Notes under the pieces: generated by a model
The model's input: the letters and a program-made list of their open reading frames with translations, nothing else
Told to the model about the DNA's origin: nothing
Databases searched by the model: none
Assembly: GCF_006704125.1 (NCBI RefSeq)
Contig: NZ_VIGH01000004.1
Location: 1-64,000, forward strand
Length of the DNA: 64,000 bases
Direction of reading: 5' to 3'
DNA from: Rhodococcus spelaei
GTDB taxonomy: Bacteria > Actinomycetota > Actinomycetes > Mycobacteriales > Mycobacteriaceae
Shown: in pieces, positions 37,299 through 46,384 of the stretch
Position numbering within the stretch: position 1 is the stretch's first letter
How the letters are laid out: every line of letters begins with the position of its first letter
Made by a program: the position numbers and the translations under genes

Positions 37299-38960
37299 TC
37301 AGAACTTGACCTTCATGCGGGACACCTTGCCGGTTGCGTTGCGCGGCAGGGGCTCCGTGGTCAGACGCCACCGCGTCGGCACCTTGAAGTACGACAGGCG
37401 CTCGGTCGCGAACTGACGCAGTTCCTCCTCGCCGACGGTGGCACCGGCGCGAACCACCACGATCGCTGCGACCTCCTGGCCGAGATCCTCGTGTGCCTCG
37501 CCGACGACAGCGCACTCGACGACGTCGGGGTGCTCGTCGAGAACCTGCTCGATCTCCGTCGGGTAGATGTTCTCGCCGCCGCGCAGGATCAGGTCGGAGC
37601 GGCGGCCGGTCAGCCGAAGCCGTCCGCTGTCCATCCGGCCGAAGTCGCCGGTGTGCAGCCAGCCGCCCTCGCGGATCGACGCGGCGGTGGCCTCCGGGTT
37701 CTCCCAGTAGCCGAGCATGACGTAGGGGCTGCGCACGCAGACCTCGCCCTCCTCACCCTCCGGCAGAACGTCGCCGAACGGGTCGCGGATCTCGAGCGCG
37801 ACACCGAAGATCGGCCTGCCGAGTGTGCCGGGGAACTGCTCGACGTCGATCGGGGTGGCGACCGCGATGCCGGTGCTGCACTCGGTGAGACCGTAGCTGT
37901 CGACGAGCGAGTTCTTGGCGAACGGCACCTCCTCGCGCAGACGCTGCTTGAACGCCACCGACGACGGGGCAGACGCCAGCGAGAACGCCGTCATCGACGA
38001 GGTGTCGTACTTCCGCACGTTGCCGTGCTCGATCAGCCGGGCCGCCATCGTCGGCACCGCGCCCCAGTTCGTGATCTTCTCGCGCTCGACCAGCGCGAGC
38101 ACCCGGTCGACGTCGAAAGCGCCCTGGGTCATGATGATCGCGCTGCCGGACACGGCCTTCGGCACGATGATGTTGTGCAGGCTCGCGATGTGGAAGAGCG
38201 GCGAGCTCAGCAGGTACCGCGCGTCGCTGGGGCGGTTCGGGTCGTACTCGCGGCCGGAGAACGCGTCGATCATGGCGTCGCTGTACCGATGGTAGTCCGA
38301 CACTGCGATCAGGTTCCGCTGGGAGTGCAACGCGCCCTTGGGCTTTCCGCTGGTCCCGCTGGTGAAGAGGATGACCGAGGGGTCGTCCTCGTCGACGTCG
38401 GCAGTGCGCAGTTCGGCGCCCCGGTTGGCCTCGATCAGGCGCGGGACGTCCTGCTCCATGGTGAGCACGGGCAGGTCGACGTCCGACTCGGCGACCAGCG
38501 CGGCGCGCTTGGCGTCGACGATCAGCACCTTCGGGGTGGTCAGCGCGACGCCGTACTCGATCTCCCGCGGCACCCACCAGGCGTTCAGCCCGACCGCGAT
38601 CGCGCCGAGCGACTGCGTCGCCCAGAAGGCGATCACCCACTCGACGGTGTTCGCGGCGAGGATGCCGACCCGGTCGCCCTTGCCGACGCCGTACTCGTCG
38701 GCGAGGACCTTCGCGAAGGCCGCCACCTGCTCGCCGTGCTCACGGAACGAGAGCCGGCGGTCCTCGGTGACCAGGTAGTCGCGGTCGCCGTGGGCGAGGG
38801 ACGCCGTCAACAGCTCGTGCACGGCCTGCTTCCGCTCGCGCATCACCGGCATCCGCGCACCCCGGACGTCCTCCTCGACGAGCTCGAACGGGGCGTCCGG
38901 TCCCGTCAGTCGGGAAACAACGGCGGCCAGGTAGGCCTGCGGATCGGTGGAAGTCGTCAT
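37299..38960 (-). CDS. Acyl-CoA synthetase (AMP-forming), first gene of the SnoaL/LLM operon
   Basis: The 553-residue enzyme has all ANL-family motifs: the P-loop-like [26 protein letters not shown], the hinge region [20 protein letters not shown] and the C-terminal lysine motif [14 protein letters not shown]. It should activate a carboxylic acid to its adenylate and then to the CoA thioester. In this region a steroid acid or a ring-degradation product is the likely substrate, as for FadD3, FadD17, FadD19 or CasG types; the exact class is undetermined. ATG 38960 was preferred over GTG 38981 because of AAAGGT nine bases upstream. It is divergent from the FadD17-like gene. Confidence 0.85.
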   Translation of the reverse strand: MTTSTDPQAYLAAVVSRLTGPDAPFELVEEDVRGARMPVMRERKQAVHELLTASLAHGDRDYLVTEDRRLSFREHGEQVAAFAKVLADEYGVGKGDRVGILAANTVEWVIAFWATQSLGAIAVGLNAWWVPREIEYGVALTTPKVLIVDAKRAALVAESDVDLPVLTMEQDVPRLIEANRGAELRTADVDEDDPSVILFTSGTSGKPKGALHSQRNLIAVSDYHRYSDAMIDAFSGREYDPNRPSDARYLLSSPLFHIASLHNIIVPKAVSGSAIIMTQGAFDVDRVLALVEREKITNWGAVPTMAARLIEHGNVRKYDTSSMTAFSLASAPSSVAFKQRLREEVPFAKNSLVDSYGLTECSTGIAVATPIDVEQFPGTLGRPIFGVALEIRDPFGDVLPEGEEGEVCVRSPYVMLGYWENPEATAASIREGGWLHTGDFGRMDSGRLRLTGRRSDLILRGGENIYPTEIEQVLDEHPDVVECAVVGEAHEDLGQEVAAIVVVRAGATVGEEELRQFATERLSYFKVPTRWRLTTEPLPRNATGKVSRMKVKF

Positions 38961-39285
38961 GCGGGGTATGACCTTTCTCACGTGCTACGAATTGCAGAGC
39001 AACATCTCATGTGGGCCCGGGGCCGCGGAGGGCTTTTCCACTGACCGAGACTCGGTAGGTCGGTCGCGGAACGCCTGGATACCGTCGGCGCACATTGTTG
39101 TACGAGGAGCTGTTCATGACCGATCCGGAATTGCCGATCGCCGGCTCGTGTCATCACCACAACAAATGTAAGTCTGCCACTTACGGTGGCACCCGTTGCG
39201 CGCTGAATCCGAAGCCCGCAAACCCGCCCGTGGCCGCGTGAAGACGGCCGCAGTGATTACCCAGTCACCGAGTACAGGAGTCGAG
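38961..39285. promoter_or_regulatory. Divergent control region with a 17-bp inverted repeat
   Basis: This 325-bp gap separates two divergent ligase genes and holds no gene. GTAAGT-CTGCC-ACTTAC at 39168-39184 is a perfect 6-5-6 dyad of typical TetR-operator size. It lies nearer the FadD17-like gene. No KstR or KstR2 pattern was found. Confidence 0.5.
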
Positions 39286-40953
39286 TTGGAACGCGCCACC
39301 ATTGCCGAGATGTTGCTCGACCGTCTGGGTGACGAGCACCTGGGCGTGCGGACCCGGGAGCAGGACTGGACGTGGGACCAGACGGTTCGCGAGAGTGCGG
39401 CCCGCGGAGCGCTGGCCACGTCGCTGCGGGTCGAGGGGCAGTTCCACATCGGCGTGCTGCTCGAGAACACGCCCGAGTTCCTGTTCTGGCTCGGTGGCGC
39501 GGCACTGTCCGGCGCCGCGATCGTGGGTATCAACCCGACCCGCCGCGGAGCCGAGCTCGAGGCCGAGGTCCGCTACGTCGACTGCCAGCTGATCGTGACC
39601 GACGCGGCCGGCATGGATCAGCTCCGCAGACTCGACCTCGGGCTGACCGAGGACCGGTTCATCCTCGTCGACGACCCGGCGTACCTGGACCGGGTCGCCG
39701 CGCATCGCGTCGAGCAGCCGGTCGCGGCTCCGGCCGTGGACGAGTCGACGCTGTTCCTGCTCCTGTTCACCTCCGGAACCACCGGCATGTCCAAGGCCGT
39801 TCGCTGCAGCCAGGGCCGGCTCTCCCGGCTGGCGTACGCCAACTCCGCCAAGTACGGGCACGTCCGCGAGGACGTGGACTACTGCTGCATGCCGCTGTTC
39901 CACGGCAACGCCCTGATGGCGCTCTGGGCGCCGGCGCTGGCCAACGGCGCGACCGTCTGCCTGCCGCAGGCGCGCAAGTTCTCCGCGTCCGGCTTCCTGC
40001 CCGACGTGAAGTTCTTCGGCGCGACCTTCTTCACCTATGTCGGCAAGGCGCTGTCGTACCTGATGGCGACGCCCGAGAAGGCCGACGACATCGACAACTC
40101 CCTGGTCCGCGGCTTCGGCACCGAGGCGTCCCCCGAGGACCAGGCCGAGTTCGTGCGACGCTTCGGAGCCTCGCTGTTCGAGGGCTACGGCTCGTCGGAG
40201 GGCGCCGGTTCGGTGAAGCTCGACCCGGAGGCCCCCGAGGGGGCGCTGGGCCGTCCCGCGCACGACGAGATCGCGGTCGTCAACCCGGAGACCCGGGTCG
40301 AGTGCGTGCGAGCGAAGCTCGACGAGCACGGCCGGGTTCTGAACCCGGACGAGGCGATCGGCGAGATGATCGACAAGGGCGGCGCCAAGCGGTTCGAGGG
40401 CTACTACAAGAACGAGCAGGCCGTCGCGGACCGCATCAAGCACGGCTGGTACTGGACGGGCGACCTCGGCTACATCGACGAGGCCGGCTTCATCTACTTC
40501 GCCGGTCGCAAGGGCGACTGGATCCGCGTCGACGGGGAGAACACGTCCGCGCTGATGATCGAGCGGATCATCCGTCGGCATCCGAAGGTCATCGCGACCG
40601 GCGTGTACGCGATTCCGGACCCGAAGTCGGGCGATCAGGTGATGGCCGCGATCGAGGTCTCCGATCTGACCGACTTCGATCCGGCCGAGTTCGCGTCCTT
40701 CCTGGGCTCGCAGGACGACCTGGGCACCAAGTCCGCTCCCCGGTTCGTCCGCGTGTCAACCAACCTCCCGGTCACCGGGTCGAACAAGGTGCTCAAGCGG
40801 GAGCTGCAGGCCCAGGTGTGGCGATGTGACGAACCGGTGTACCGCTGGGAGGGACGAGGCGAGCCCGACTACGTCCTGATGGCCGACGATGACAAGCGTG
40901 AACTGGAAGCGCAATTCGTGGCGTCGGGACGACAGCGGTTCCTCGGGGCCTGA
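39286..40953 (+). CDS. FadD17-like acyl-CoA synthetase
   Basis: The 555-residue ANL enzyme shows LLLFTSGTTGMSKAVRCS (P-loop), FEGYGSSEGAGSV (in place of the usual YGxTE), the WTGDLGYIDEAGFIYFAGRKGDWIRVDGEN hinge and a final TGSNKVLKRELQAQ with the C-terminal lysine. The opening TIAEMLLDRLGDE recalls FadD17 of mycobacteria, which activates C24/C26 steroid side-chain acids. The start is uncertain: TTG 39286 has AGGAG five bases upstream and places the family motif at the expected distance, while GTG 39238 and GTG 39253 are open alternatives. It overlaps no gene, but the SDR start follows its stop by one base. Confidence 0.82.
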   Translation: MERATIAEMLLDRLGDEHLGVRTREQDWTWDQTVRESAARGALATSLRVEGQFHIGVLLENTPEFLFWLGGAALSGAAIVGINPTRRGAELEAEVRYVDCQLIVTDAAGMDQLRRLDLGLTEDRFILVDDPAYLDRVAAHRVEQPVAAPAVDESTLFLLLFTSGTTGMSKAVRCSQGRLSRLAYANSAKYGHVREDVDYCCMPLFHGNALMALWAPALANGATVCLPQARKFSASGFLPDVKFFGATFFTYVGKALSYLMATPEKADDIDNSLVRGFGTEASPEDQAEFVRRFGASLFEGYGSSEGAGSVKLDPEAPEGALGRPAHDEIAVVNPETRVECVRAKLDEHGRVLNPDEAIGEMIDKGGAKRFEGYYKNEQAVADRIKHGWYWTGDLGYIDEAGFIYFAGRKGDWIRVDGENTSALMIERIIRRHPKVIATGVYAIPDPKSGDQVMAAIEVSDLTDFDPAEFASFLGSQDDLGTKSAPRFVRVSTNLPVTGSNKVLKRELQAQVWRCDEPVYRWEGRGEPDYVLMADDDKRELEAQFVASGRQRFLGA

Positions 40954-40954
40954 G

Positions 40955-41803
40955 TTGTCCGCGCCCGAGGTGCAGGGACCCAGCGGCCGCCCCGTCGTCC
41001 TCGTGACCGGAGCCAGCCGTGGAATCGGCCGGGAGGTCGCACTCGCCTTCGCCCGCAACGGATTCGACGTCGCGCTGACGGCGCGAACCGTGCGGGAGGG
41101 TGAGGGTCGGGTGGCACCGCGCACCCGCGGTGAGCTGATCCCGGTGCCGGGCAGCCTGGAGACCACGGCTGCGGAGGTGCGGGCGTTCGGCGTCGACGCG
41201 CTGGCCGTCCCGATGGACCTGCTTGATGGGGCGTCGGTGTTCGCTGCCGCCGACCGGGTGCTCGAAACCTGGGGCCGCGTAGACGTTCTCGTCAACAACG
41301 CCTACGCGCAGACCGCCGGGAACATGGACCGGCTGCTCGACATCGAGCTCGACGACGCCACGGCGATGATGCGCGGCAACTACCTGCACCAGCTCGCGCT
41401 GATCCAGCGGTTGCTGCCGGCGATGGTCGGGCGGGGGTCGGGTGTCCTGATCAACCTGGTGTCCGGATCGGCGACGACTGATCCGCCCGCTGCACCGGGC
41501 GAGGGCGGCTGGGGGCTGTCGTACGCGGCGTCGAAGGCCGCGTTCGGCAGGCTTGCCGGCGCCGTCAACGCGGAGTACCGGCATCTCGGTGTGCGGGCGT
41601 TCAATCTCAGCCCCGGCTTCGTGGTCACCGAGTCGGGTGCGGCCCGCGGCGGCACCGACGCGATCACGGGCAGCGGGTTCGATGCCGTGCCTGCAACGGT
41701 TCCCGCCGCGGCGGCGGTGTGGCTGGCGACGGCTCCGGGCGCCGACCGCTTCCTGGGCAAGGTCGTGTGGGCTCCGAAGCTGGTGGAGTCGATCGCTGTG
41801 TGA
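40955..41803 (+). CDS. Short-chain dehydrogenase/reductase
   Basis: The 282-residue protein has VLVTGASRGIGREVALAFARNG, LVNNAY (again a changed NNAG), a serine in NLVSGSATTD and SYAASK. An insertion after the second strand (about residues 42-60, VREGEGRVAPRTRGELIP) is unusual for classical SDRs. The likely role is oxidation of a hydroxyacyl-CoA or hydroxysteroid alongside the preceding ligase. The start is probably TTG 40955, one base after the ligase stop, with GTG 40970 as alternative. No good ribosome-binding site is seen, which suggests translational coupling. Confidence 0.7.
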   Translation: MSAPEVQGPSGRPVVLVTGASRGIGREVALAFARNGFDVALTARTVREGEGRVAPRTRGELIPVPGSLETTAAEVRAFGVDALAVPMDLLDGASVFAAADRVLETWGRVDVLVNNAYAQTAGNMDRLLDIELDDATAMMRGNYLHQLALIQRLLPAMVGRGSGVLINLVSGSATTDPPAAPGEGGWGLSYAASKAAFGRLAGAVNAEYRHLGVRAFNLSPGFVVTESGAARGGTDAITGSGFDAVPATVPAAAAVWLATAPGADRFLGKVVWAPKLVESIAV

Positions 41804-41847
41804 TCGCGCTGCGGGGCAACGGAAAGGGTCCACGCCTACACCACTTC

Positions 41848-41864
41848 TACTACTGGCGGTAGTA
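41848..41864. promoter_or_regulatory. TACTAC-n5-GTAGTA dyad before the ABC exporter genes
   Basis: A perfect 6-5-6 inverted repeat lies 45 nt after the SDR stop. It has the same geometry as the dyad at 39168-39184 but a different sequence. It may be an operator or part of the exporter promoter. Confidence 0.35.
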
Positions 41865-41876
41865 ATGCATGTCACA

Positions 41877-41922
41877 CATCATGTCGACACGGTGTCGATA
41901 TGATGTCGGCAACGTGTCGATA
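41877..41922 (+). promoter_or_regulatory. Operator/promoter of the ABC exporter-TetR unit
   Basis: The perfect palindrome TCGACACGGTGTCGA (41884-41898) directly precedes TATGAT (41899-41904), a good -10 hexamer, so a bound repressor would cover the promoter spacer. The dyad continues outward as CATCAT and ATGATG, and a direct copy of the half-site, GTGTCGATA, follows at 41914-41922. The TetR encoded at 43826 is the natural candidate to bind it. Confidence 0.55.
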
Positions 41923-41984
41923 AATCTGGGTATCCGCCTGCGATCGGCGCGCGCACCGTACCGACGACCAGTGGAGTCCGAAGC

Positions 41985-43115
41985 ATGTTCCTTGCCCTGC
42001 GCGAACTGTGGTTCGCGCGTACCCGATTTCTCCTGATGGGCGCGGTCGTCGCCCTGATCTCCATCCTGATGGTGATCCTGTCCGGGCTCTCGTCCGGCCT
42101 GGTCAATGACGGTGTGTCCGCCCTGCAGCGCACGCCGATCCAGGCATTCGCCTTCGAGCAGGGAACCAAGACCGACTCGGCGTTCTCACGGTCCGTCGTG
42201 ACCGAACAACAGGCGCAGCAGTGGCGCGACCGGCCCGACGTCGAGGATGCCGCGCTGTTCGGCAACATGATCGTCAACGCGAAGACGGGCAGCGGCACCC
42301 CGGTCGACCTCACGCTCTTCGGCATCGAACCGGGCTCGTTCCTCGAGCCCGCCGCCGCCGAGGGGACGGGCCTACGGTCGGACACCGACATCATCGTCAG
42401 CTCCACGCTCCGTGACCAGGGGGTGGCGCTCGGTGACACCGTCATCCTCGACCGGCTCGGCACCACACTCGATGTCGTCGGATTCACCGACGACAAGCGC
42501 ACTTTCGGTCACGTCGACGTCGCCTACCTCCCGCTGCGCACCTGGCAGGAGGTGCACGCCGGCGCCAAGGTTGGCGAAAAGCCCGGTCCCAGCGCATATT
42601 CCGAGGCAAGTGTCGTCGCCGTCCGCGGCATCGACGGCTCGGTGCCGAACCTCGCCGCGGGTGACGCGGCCGCCGGGACGTCCGCGAAGACGCTCGACGA
42701 GTCGTTCGACTCGTCACCGGGCTTCTCCGCCGAGATGATGACCATGTCGATGATCAAGACGTTCCTCTACGCGATCGCAGCCCTCGTCGTCGGCGCGTTC
42801 TTCACAATCTGGACGGTGCAGCGCAGTCGTGAACTGGCGGTCCTGCGGGCAATGGGAGCGTCCACCGGATTCCTGCTGCGCGACGGGCTGGTGCAGGCCG
42901 TCGTCGTGCTGCTCGGATCCATCGCCGTCGGTGTGCCACTGGGGCTCGGCCTCGGTTCCGGACTCGAGGGCAGTGGCATGCCGTTCGCGCTCGAGACCGG
43001 ACCGGTCGTCAACGGCGCCGTCCTGCTCGCCGCCCTCGGCCTGGTGGGCGCCGCGGTCGCCATCGTCCGCATCACCCGTGTCAACCCGCTGACCGCGTTG
43101 GGAGAGAACCGATGA
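41985..43115 (+). CDS. FtsX/MacB-like ABC transporter permease
   Basis: The 376-residue protein has one N-terminal membrane helix (residues 13-38), a large extracytoplasmic domain of about 210 residues (from QAFAFEQGTKTDS to SAKTLDESFDSS) and three C-terminal helices in the FtsX order (MIKTFLYAIAALVVGAFFTI and following). The short loop RSRELAVLRAMGAS is the coupling element that meets the ATPase. Such permeases mechanically transmit ATP hydrolysis to outer proteins or expel substrates. GGAG lies before ATG 41985 and its stop overlaps the ATPase start. Confidence 0.85.
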   Translation: MFLALRELWFARTRFLLMGAVVALISILMVILSGLSSGLVNDGVSALQRTPIQAFAFEQGTKTDSAFSRSVVTEQQAQQWRDRPDVEDAALFGNMIVNAKTGSGTPVDLTLFGIEPGSFLEPAAAEGTGLRSDTDIIVSSTLRDQGVALGDTVILDRLGTTLDVVGFTDDKRTFGHVDVAYLPLRTWQEVHAGAKVGEKPGPSAYSEASVVAVRGIDGSVPNLAAGDAAAGTSAKTLDESFDSSPGFSAEMMTMSMIKTFLYAIAALVVGAFFTIWTVQRSRELAVLRAMGASTGFLLRDGLVQAVVVLLGSIAVGVPLGLGLGSGLEGSGMPFALETGPVVNGAVLLAALGLVGAAVAIVRITRVNPLTALGENR

Positions 43116-43798
43116 CCACGACCACGACGACCACCACCGGCCTCGCGCTGACCGACGTCAGCCTGCGGTTCGGGGACGGCGACTACACGGTCCTCGCCCT
43201 CGATCGGGTGAACCTGCGAGTGCCTCGCGGCGAGCTCGTCGCGATCGTCGGTCCATCCGGGGCGGGCAAATCGAGCCTTCTCGCGGTCGCAGGTGGGCTG
43301 AGTCGTCCGTCGAGCGGATCGGTGGACGTCGACGGCGTCGACGTCACGGCCATGCCCGCCCGCGCGCTGGCGAAGCTACGGCGCGACAAGGTCGGGTTCG
43401 TCTTCCAGTCGGGGAATCTTGTTCCCGCGCTGACGGCGCGCGACCAGTTGCGGCTCGTTCCGAAGATCACCGGCCGGCCCGGCCGCGACGTCGACGAACT
43501 GCTCGACTCGGTCGGGATGAGCCGACGCGCCGACCGCAGGCCGGGACAGCTCTCCGGCGGCGAACGCCAGCGGGTCGGGATCGCACGCGCGCTCATGGGC
43601 GGTCCGTCGCTGTTGCTCGTGGACGAGCCGACGGCGGCGCTCGACCGCAAGCGCAGCCACGAAGTGGTCGAACTGCTCGCGCGCGAGACCCACGAGGTGG
43701 GCGTCGCTACGATCATGGTTACCCACGACCACGACGTGCTGGTGCACTGCGACCGCATCCTCGAAATGGTTGACGGCCAACTGCAGCCACACAAGTAG
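43112..43798 (+). CDS. ABC transporter ATPase (LolD/MacB type)
   Basis: The 228-residue protein has Walker A GPSGAGKSS, Q-loop FVFQSGNLVPALT, signature LSGGERQRVGIARAL, Walker B LLLVDEPTAALD and the switch histidine in MVTHDHD. It partners the FtsX-like permease, whose stop it overlaps by four bases (ATGA). The N-terminus is a short threonine run. Export of a lipid, peptide or drug is expected. Confidence 0.9.
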   Translation: MTTTTTTTTGLALTDVSLRFGDGDYTVLALDRVNLRVPRGELVAIVGPSGAGKSSLLAVAGGLSRPSSGSVDVDGVDVTAMPARALAKLRRDKVGFVFQSGNLVPALTARDQLRLVPKITGRPGRDVDELLDSVGMSRRADRRPGQLSGGERQRVGIARALMGGPSLLLVDEPTAALDRKRSHEVVELLARETHEVGVATIMVTHDHDVLVHCDRILEMVDGQLQPHK

Positions 43799-43825
43799 CT
43801 CGCTCGCGAGCGTCGAGGAGGACCC

Positions 43826-44380
43826 GTGCCCAAGATTGCTGCAGCCACGGTCGCCGAGCACCGTGCCGCGCAGCGGCGGGCCCTCCTCGACGCCGCCCAC
43901 GACCTGCTCTCGGAGAGTCCGGAGCGCACGCCGGGGCTCGCGGAGGTTGCGGCGAAGGCGGGTCTGGCGCGCTCCAGCGCGTATCACTACTTCAGTTCCC
44001 GGGAGGACCTGCTCAGCGCGGTCGTCGAGGACATGTTCCCGCGGTGGAACGGAAGGATCGTCGAGGCGATGGCCGGTTCGGAGGACCCGGTCTGGGCGTA
44101 TGTCGACACCAACTTGCAGCTCGTGGCAGACGGGGAGCATGCCATCGTCGGCGCTCTTGCGAGCTTGTCCCCGCAGTCATTTCGGGACTCGAGGTTCACC
44201 GCACTGCACGAGGGTCTCGTGCTGCCGCTGGTCGAGTCCCTCCGGGCCGAGGGTGACCCGGACCCCGAAATGACCGCTCAGCTGATCAACGCGATCGTGC
44301 ACAAGGGCACCGAACTGATTGAGTCGGGACGGGGTTTCGACGGCGTGCGGGCCGCCGTCCGCAAGGTTCTCGCCAGATAG
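43826..44380 (+). CDS. TetR-family regulator of the ABC exporter unit
   Basis: The 184-residue protein has a TetR domain (residues about 15-65) with LAEVAAKAGLARSSAYHYFSSREDLLSAV and a helical C-terminal domain. GTG 43826 has GAGGAGG upstream and lies 27 nt past the ATPase, so it is probably in the same transcript. It is the likely repressor for the palindromic site at 41884-41898, giving negative feedback on its own operon. Confidence 0.8.
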   Translation: MPKIAAATVAEHRAAQRRALLDAAHDLLSESPERTPGLAEVAAKAGLARSSAYHYFSSREDLLSAVVEDMFPRWNGRIVEAMAGSEDPVWAYVDTNLQLVADGEHAIVGALASLSPQSFRDSRFTALHEGLVLPLVESLRAEGDPDPEMTAQLINAIVHKGTELIESGRGFDGVRAAVRKVLAR

Positions 44381-44417
44381 CACGCGAAGGCTTCGACAGT
44401 GTCCCGGTCGTGCACTC

Positions 44418-44831
44418 TCAGTGGCGCCGGTCGGCGCGACCGACCCGCCACTCGGCCACGATCGCGTCCGCGTCGGCCTTGTGCACCGGCACGACCGGCG
44501 TACTCGGCGCCCGCAGGTAGTCGGCGATGCGGCGGTTCAGATCCGCGACAACGTCCCGGACCGATTGCTCGGTCGGCAAGTCCGCGATCGTGTCGGGCAG
44601 TCGCTGCACCTCGCGCCGCAGCTGTAGCGACGGCGGCAGCAGCGCTTCGGTCGTCAGGCCCTCGGCTCGCAGCTTGTTCTTGACCCACCACAGTTCGTCG
44701 TCGTCGGCGAGGTGCGGGATCGGCTTGCCCGCGCCGGGCAGGTTGTCGAACTCGCCGCGTTCCTGAGCGATGCGGATCTGCCGCTCGACCCACGACTCGA
44801 ACGGCACGTCCCACGGCTTGCGCTCGGTCAT
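44418..44831 (-). CDS. DUF1992 (DnaJC28-like) protein
   Basis: The 137-residue protein matches the DUF1992 domain: WVERQIRIAQERGEFDNLPGAGKPI followed by LRREVQRLPDTI and DLNRRIADYLRAP. The same domain forms the conserved part of DnaJ homolog subfamily C member 28. Its biochemical function is unknown. It is small, soluble and has no signal peptide. It lies convergent with the TetR gene. Confidence 0.85.
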   Translation of the reverse strand: MTERKPWDVPFESWVERQIRIAQERGEFDNLPGAGKPIPHLADDDELWWVKNKLRAEGLTTEALLPPSLQLRREVQRLPDTIADLPTEQSVRDVVADLNRRIADYLRAPSTPVVPVHKADADAIVAEWRVGRADRRH

Positions 44832-44870
44832 ACGACCATTGTCCGCGAGTTGCGGGCTACCGCGTTTCTG

Positions 44871-44907
44871 GGAAGGATCGGCCCCGGAATCCGGGGCCGA
44901 TCCTTCC
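44871..44907 (-). terminator. Perfect 17-bp hairpin terminator after the MFS gene
   Basis: GGAAGGATCGGCCCCGG and its complement enclose a 3-nt loop, 11 nt past the minus-strand MFS stop and before the DUF1992 gene. Confidence 0.8.
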
Positions 44908-44918
44908 GAAGTGTCCGG

Positions 44919-46328
44919 CTACCGGGCCGTTCGGGTGCGGGCGTTCATGCCGAGGGCGACGGCGGCCGCGACGGCGGCCATCGCCGCGATCAGCCACCAG
45001 GCGTGCTGGAACGCGGCCACCTCGTCGCCGGCAGCCCGGCCCTGTGCGAGCACGGCGACGAGCAGGCTCACTCCGAGCACCGTGCCGATCTGTCGGGTCA
45101 TGTTCACGATCGCGCTGCCGGTCGCGGACCGGTCGGCGGGCAGTTCGGCGGTCGCGGCGGACAGGATCGTCGGCAGGGCCAGCCCGACCCCCATTCCCGC
45201 GACCAGCCAACCGGGCAGCATCTGCGTCGCATAGCTCGGGTCCGGGCCGACGGAGGCGAGGATCGCGACGGTGCCGAGAGCCCACAGGGCGCACCCCGCG
45301 GCGGTGATGGTCCCGGGTGGCACTCGTCGGGACAATGCCTGCCCGACCGCGGCAAAGGCCGGCACCAGCAGCGGGCCCGGCGCGATCGCCAACCCGGTCA
45401 GCAGTGCGGAGTAGCCCCAAACCTGCTGCAGCCACAGGATGTTCGCCAGCAGCCCGGCCGCGAACGCCGCGCTGAACAGGAGCGCCGTGGCGTTCGACCA
45501 GGCGAAGGTGCGCACCCGCAGCAGGGCCGGTTCGACGAGCGGGTCCGGGTGCCGGGTGTTCCGTCGCCAGAACGCGGCGGCCGAGACGACGGCGACGGCG
45601 AGGGCCGCGAGGATCGGCGGGTCCGACCACCCCCACTCGGGACCCTGTACGAGGCCGAAGGCCAACGCCCCGATTCCGACCGTCAGGAGCGCGGCGCCGA
45701 ACAGGTCGAGGCCGGCTCCGCCCCGCGCAGGCCGGACGTCGGGCACCAGCCGCAGTGCCGCGATGAGGAAGGCGAGTCCGATCGGGAGGTTGATCAGGAA
45801 CACCCACCGCCAGGACGCCTCGACGAGAACTCCACCGATCACCGGGCCGAGGGCCGCGGCCGCTGCCCCGGTCGCGGCCCAGATGCGTACGGCGCCGGCG
45901 CGTTTGGCCTCGGGGACAGCGCTGATCACGAGTCCGAGGCTGGACGGGGTGAGAGCCGCTGCGCCTACCGCCTGCAGTAGCCGGAAGACGACGAGCAGCC
46001 ACAGCGTGGGGCTGACGGCGCAGGCCGCGCTCGCGGCGATGAACAGCGCGAGCCCGGCCACGAACCCGCGCTTGCGTCCGACGCGGTCGGACCAGCGGCC
46101 GAGCGGGACGAGCAGCGCCGCGAACACGATGGCATAGCCGTTGAGCACCCAGCTGAGCTGGCCGAGCGTGTGCCCGGGGTAGCTGGTGGCGATGTCGGCG
46201 AAGGCGACGTTGACGACGAAGAGGTCGAGGCTCGCGAGGAAGGAGGCTCCGGACAGGACCGCGAGCAGGGGGCCGACACGGGTGTTCCCCGGCGCGAGCC
46301 CCGCGGGTATCTGACTATTGATTGCCAT
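44919..46328 (-). CDS. MFS transporter, DHA2 type, divergent from an HxlR regulator
   Basis: The 469-residue protein shows TM1 with SGASFLASLDLFVVNVAFADI, the motif GRWSDRVGRKRGFVAG between TM2 and TM3, and motif C in AATGAAAAALGPVIGGVL, all of DHA2 exporters, with about 14 helices. ATG 46328 begins almost at the predicted transcription start (see 46336-46364), so the mRNA is probably leaderless. The adjacent HxlR gene suggests expression is induced by its ligand. It should export a toxic small molecule. Confidence 0.85.
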   Translation of the reverse strand: MAINSQIPAGLAPGNTRVGPLLAVLSGASFLASLDLFVVNVAFADIATSYPGHTLGQLSWVLNGYAIVFAALLVPLGRWSDRVGRKRGFVAGLALFIAASAACAVSPTLWLLVVFRLLQAVGAAALTPSSLGLVISAVPEAKRAGAVRIWAATGAAAAALGPVIGGVLVEASWRWVFLINLPIGLAFLIAALRLVPDVRPARGGAGLDLFGAALLTVGIGALAFGLVQGPEWGWSDPPILAALAVAVVSAAAFWRRNTRHPDPLVEPALLRVRTFAWSNATALLFSAAFAAGLLANILWLQQVWGYSALLTGLAIAPGPLLVPAFAAVGQALSRRVPPGTITAAGCALWALGTVAILASVGPDPSYATQMLPGWLVAGMGVGLALPTILSAATAELPADRSATGSAIVNMTRQIGTVLGVSLLVAVLAQGRAAGDEVAAFQHAWWLIAAMAAVAAAVALGMNARTRTAR

Positions 46329-46335
46329 AGCCAGC

Positions 46336-46364
46336 AACGTAGACACTGACTCTGGTATTGGCAA
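46336..46364 (-). promoter_or_regulatory. Predicted leaderless promoter of the MFS gene
   Basis: On the minus strand TTGCCA (46364-46359) and TACGTT (46341-46336) are spaced by exactly 17 bp, a good sigma-70-type promoter. The expected start site is at or next to the A of ATG 46328. Confidence 0.5.
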
Positions 46365-46384
46365 GCCAGGGGTAGGCTGGCGGC

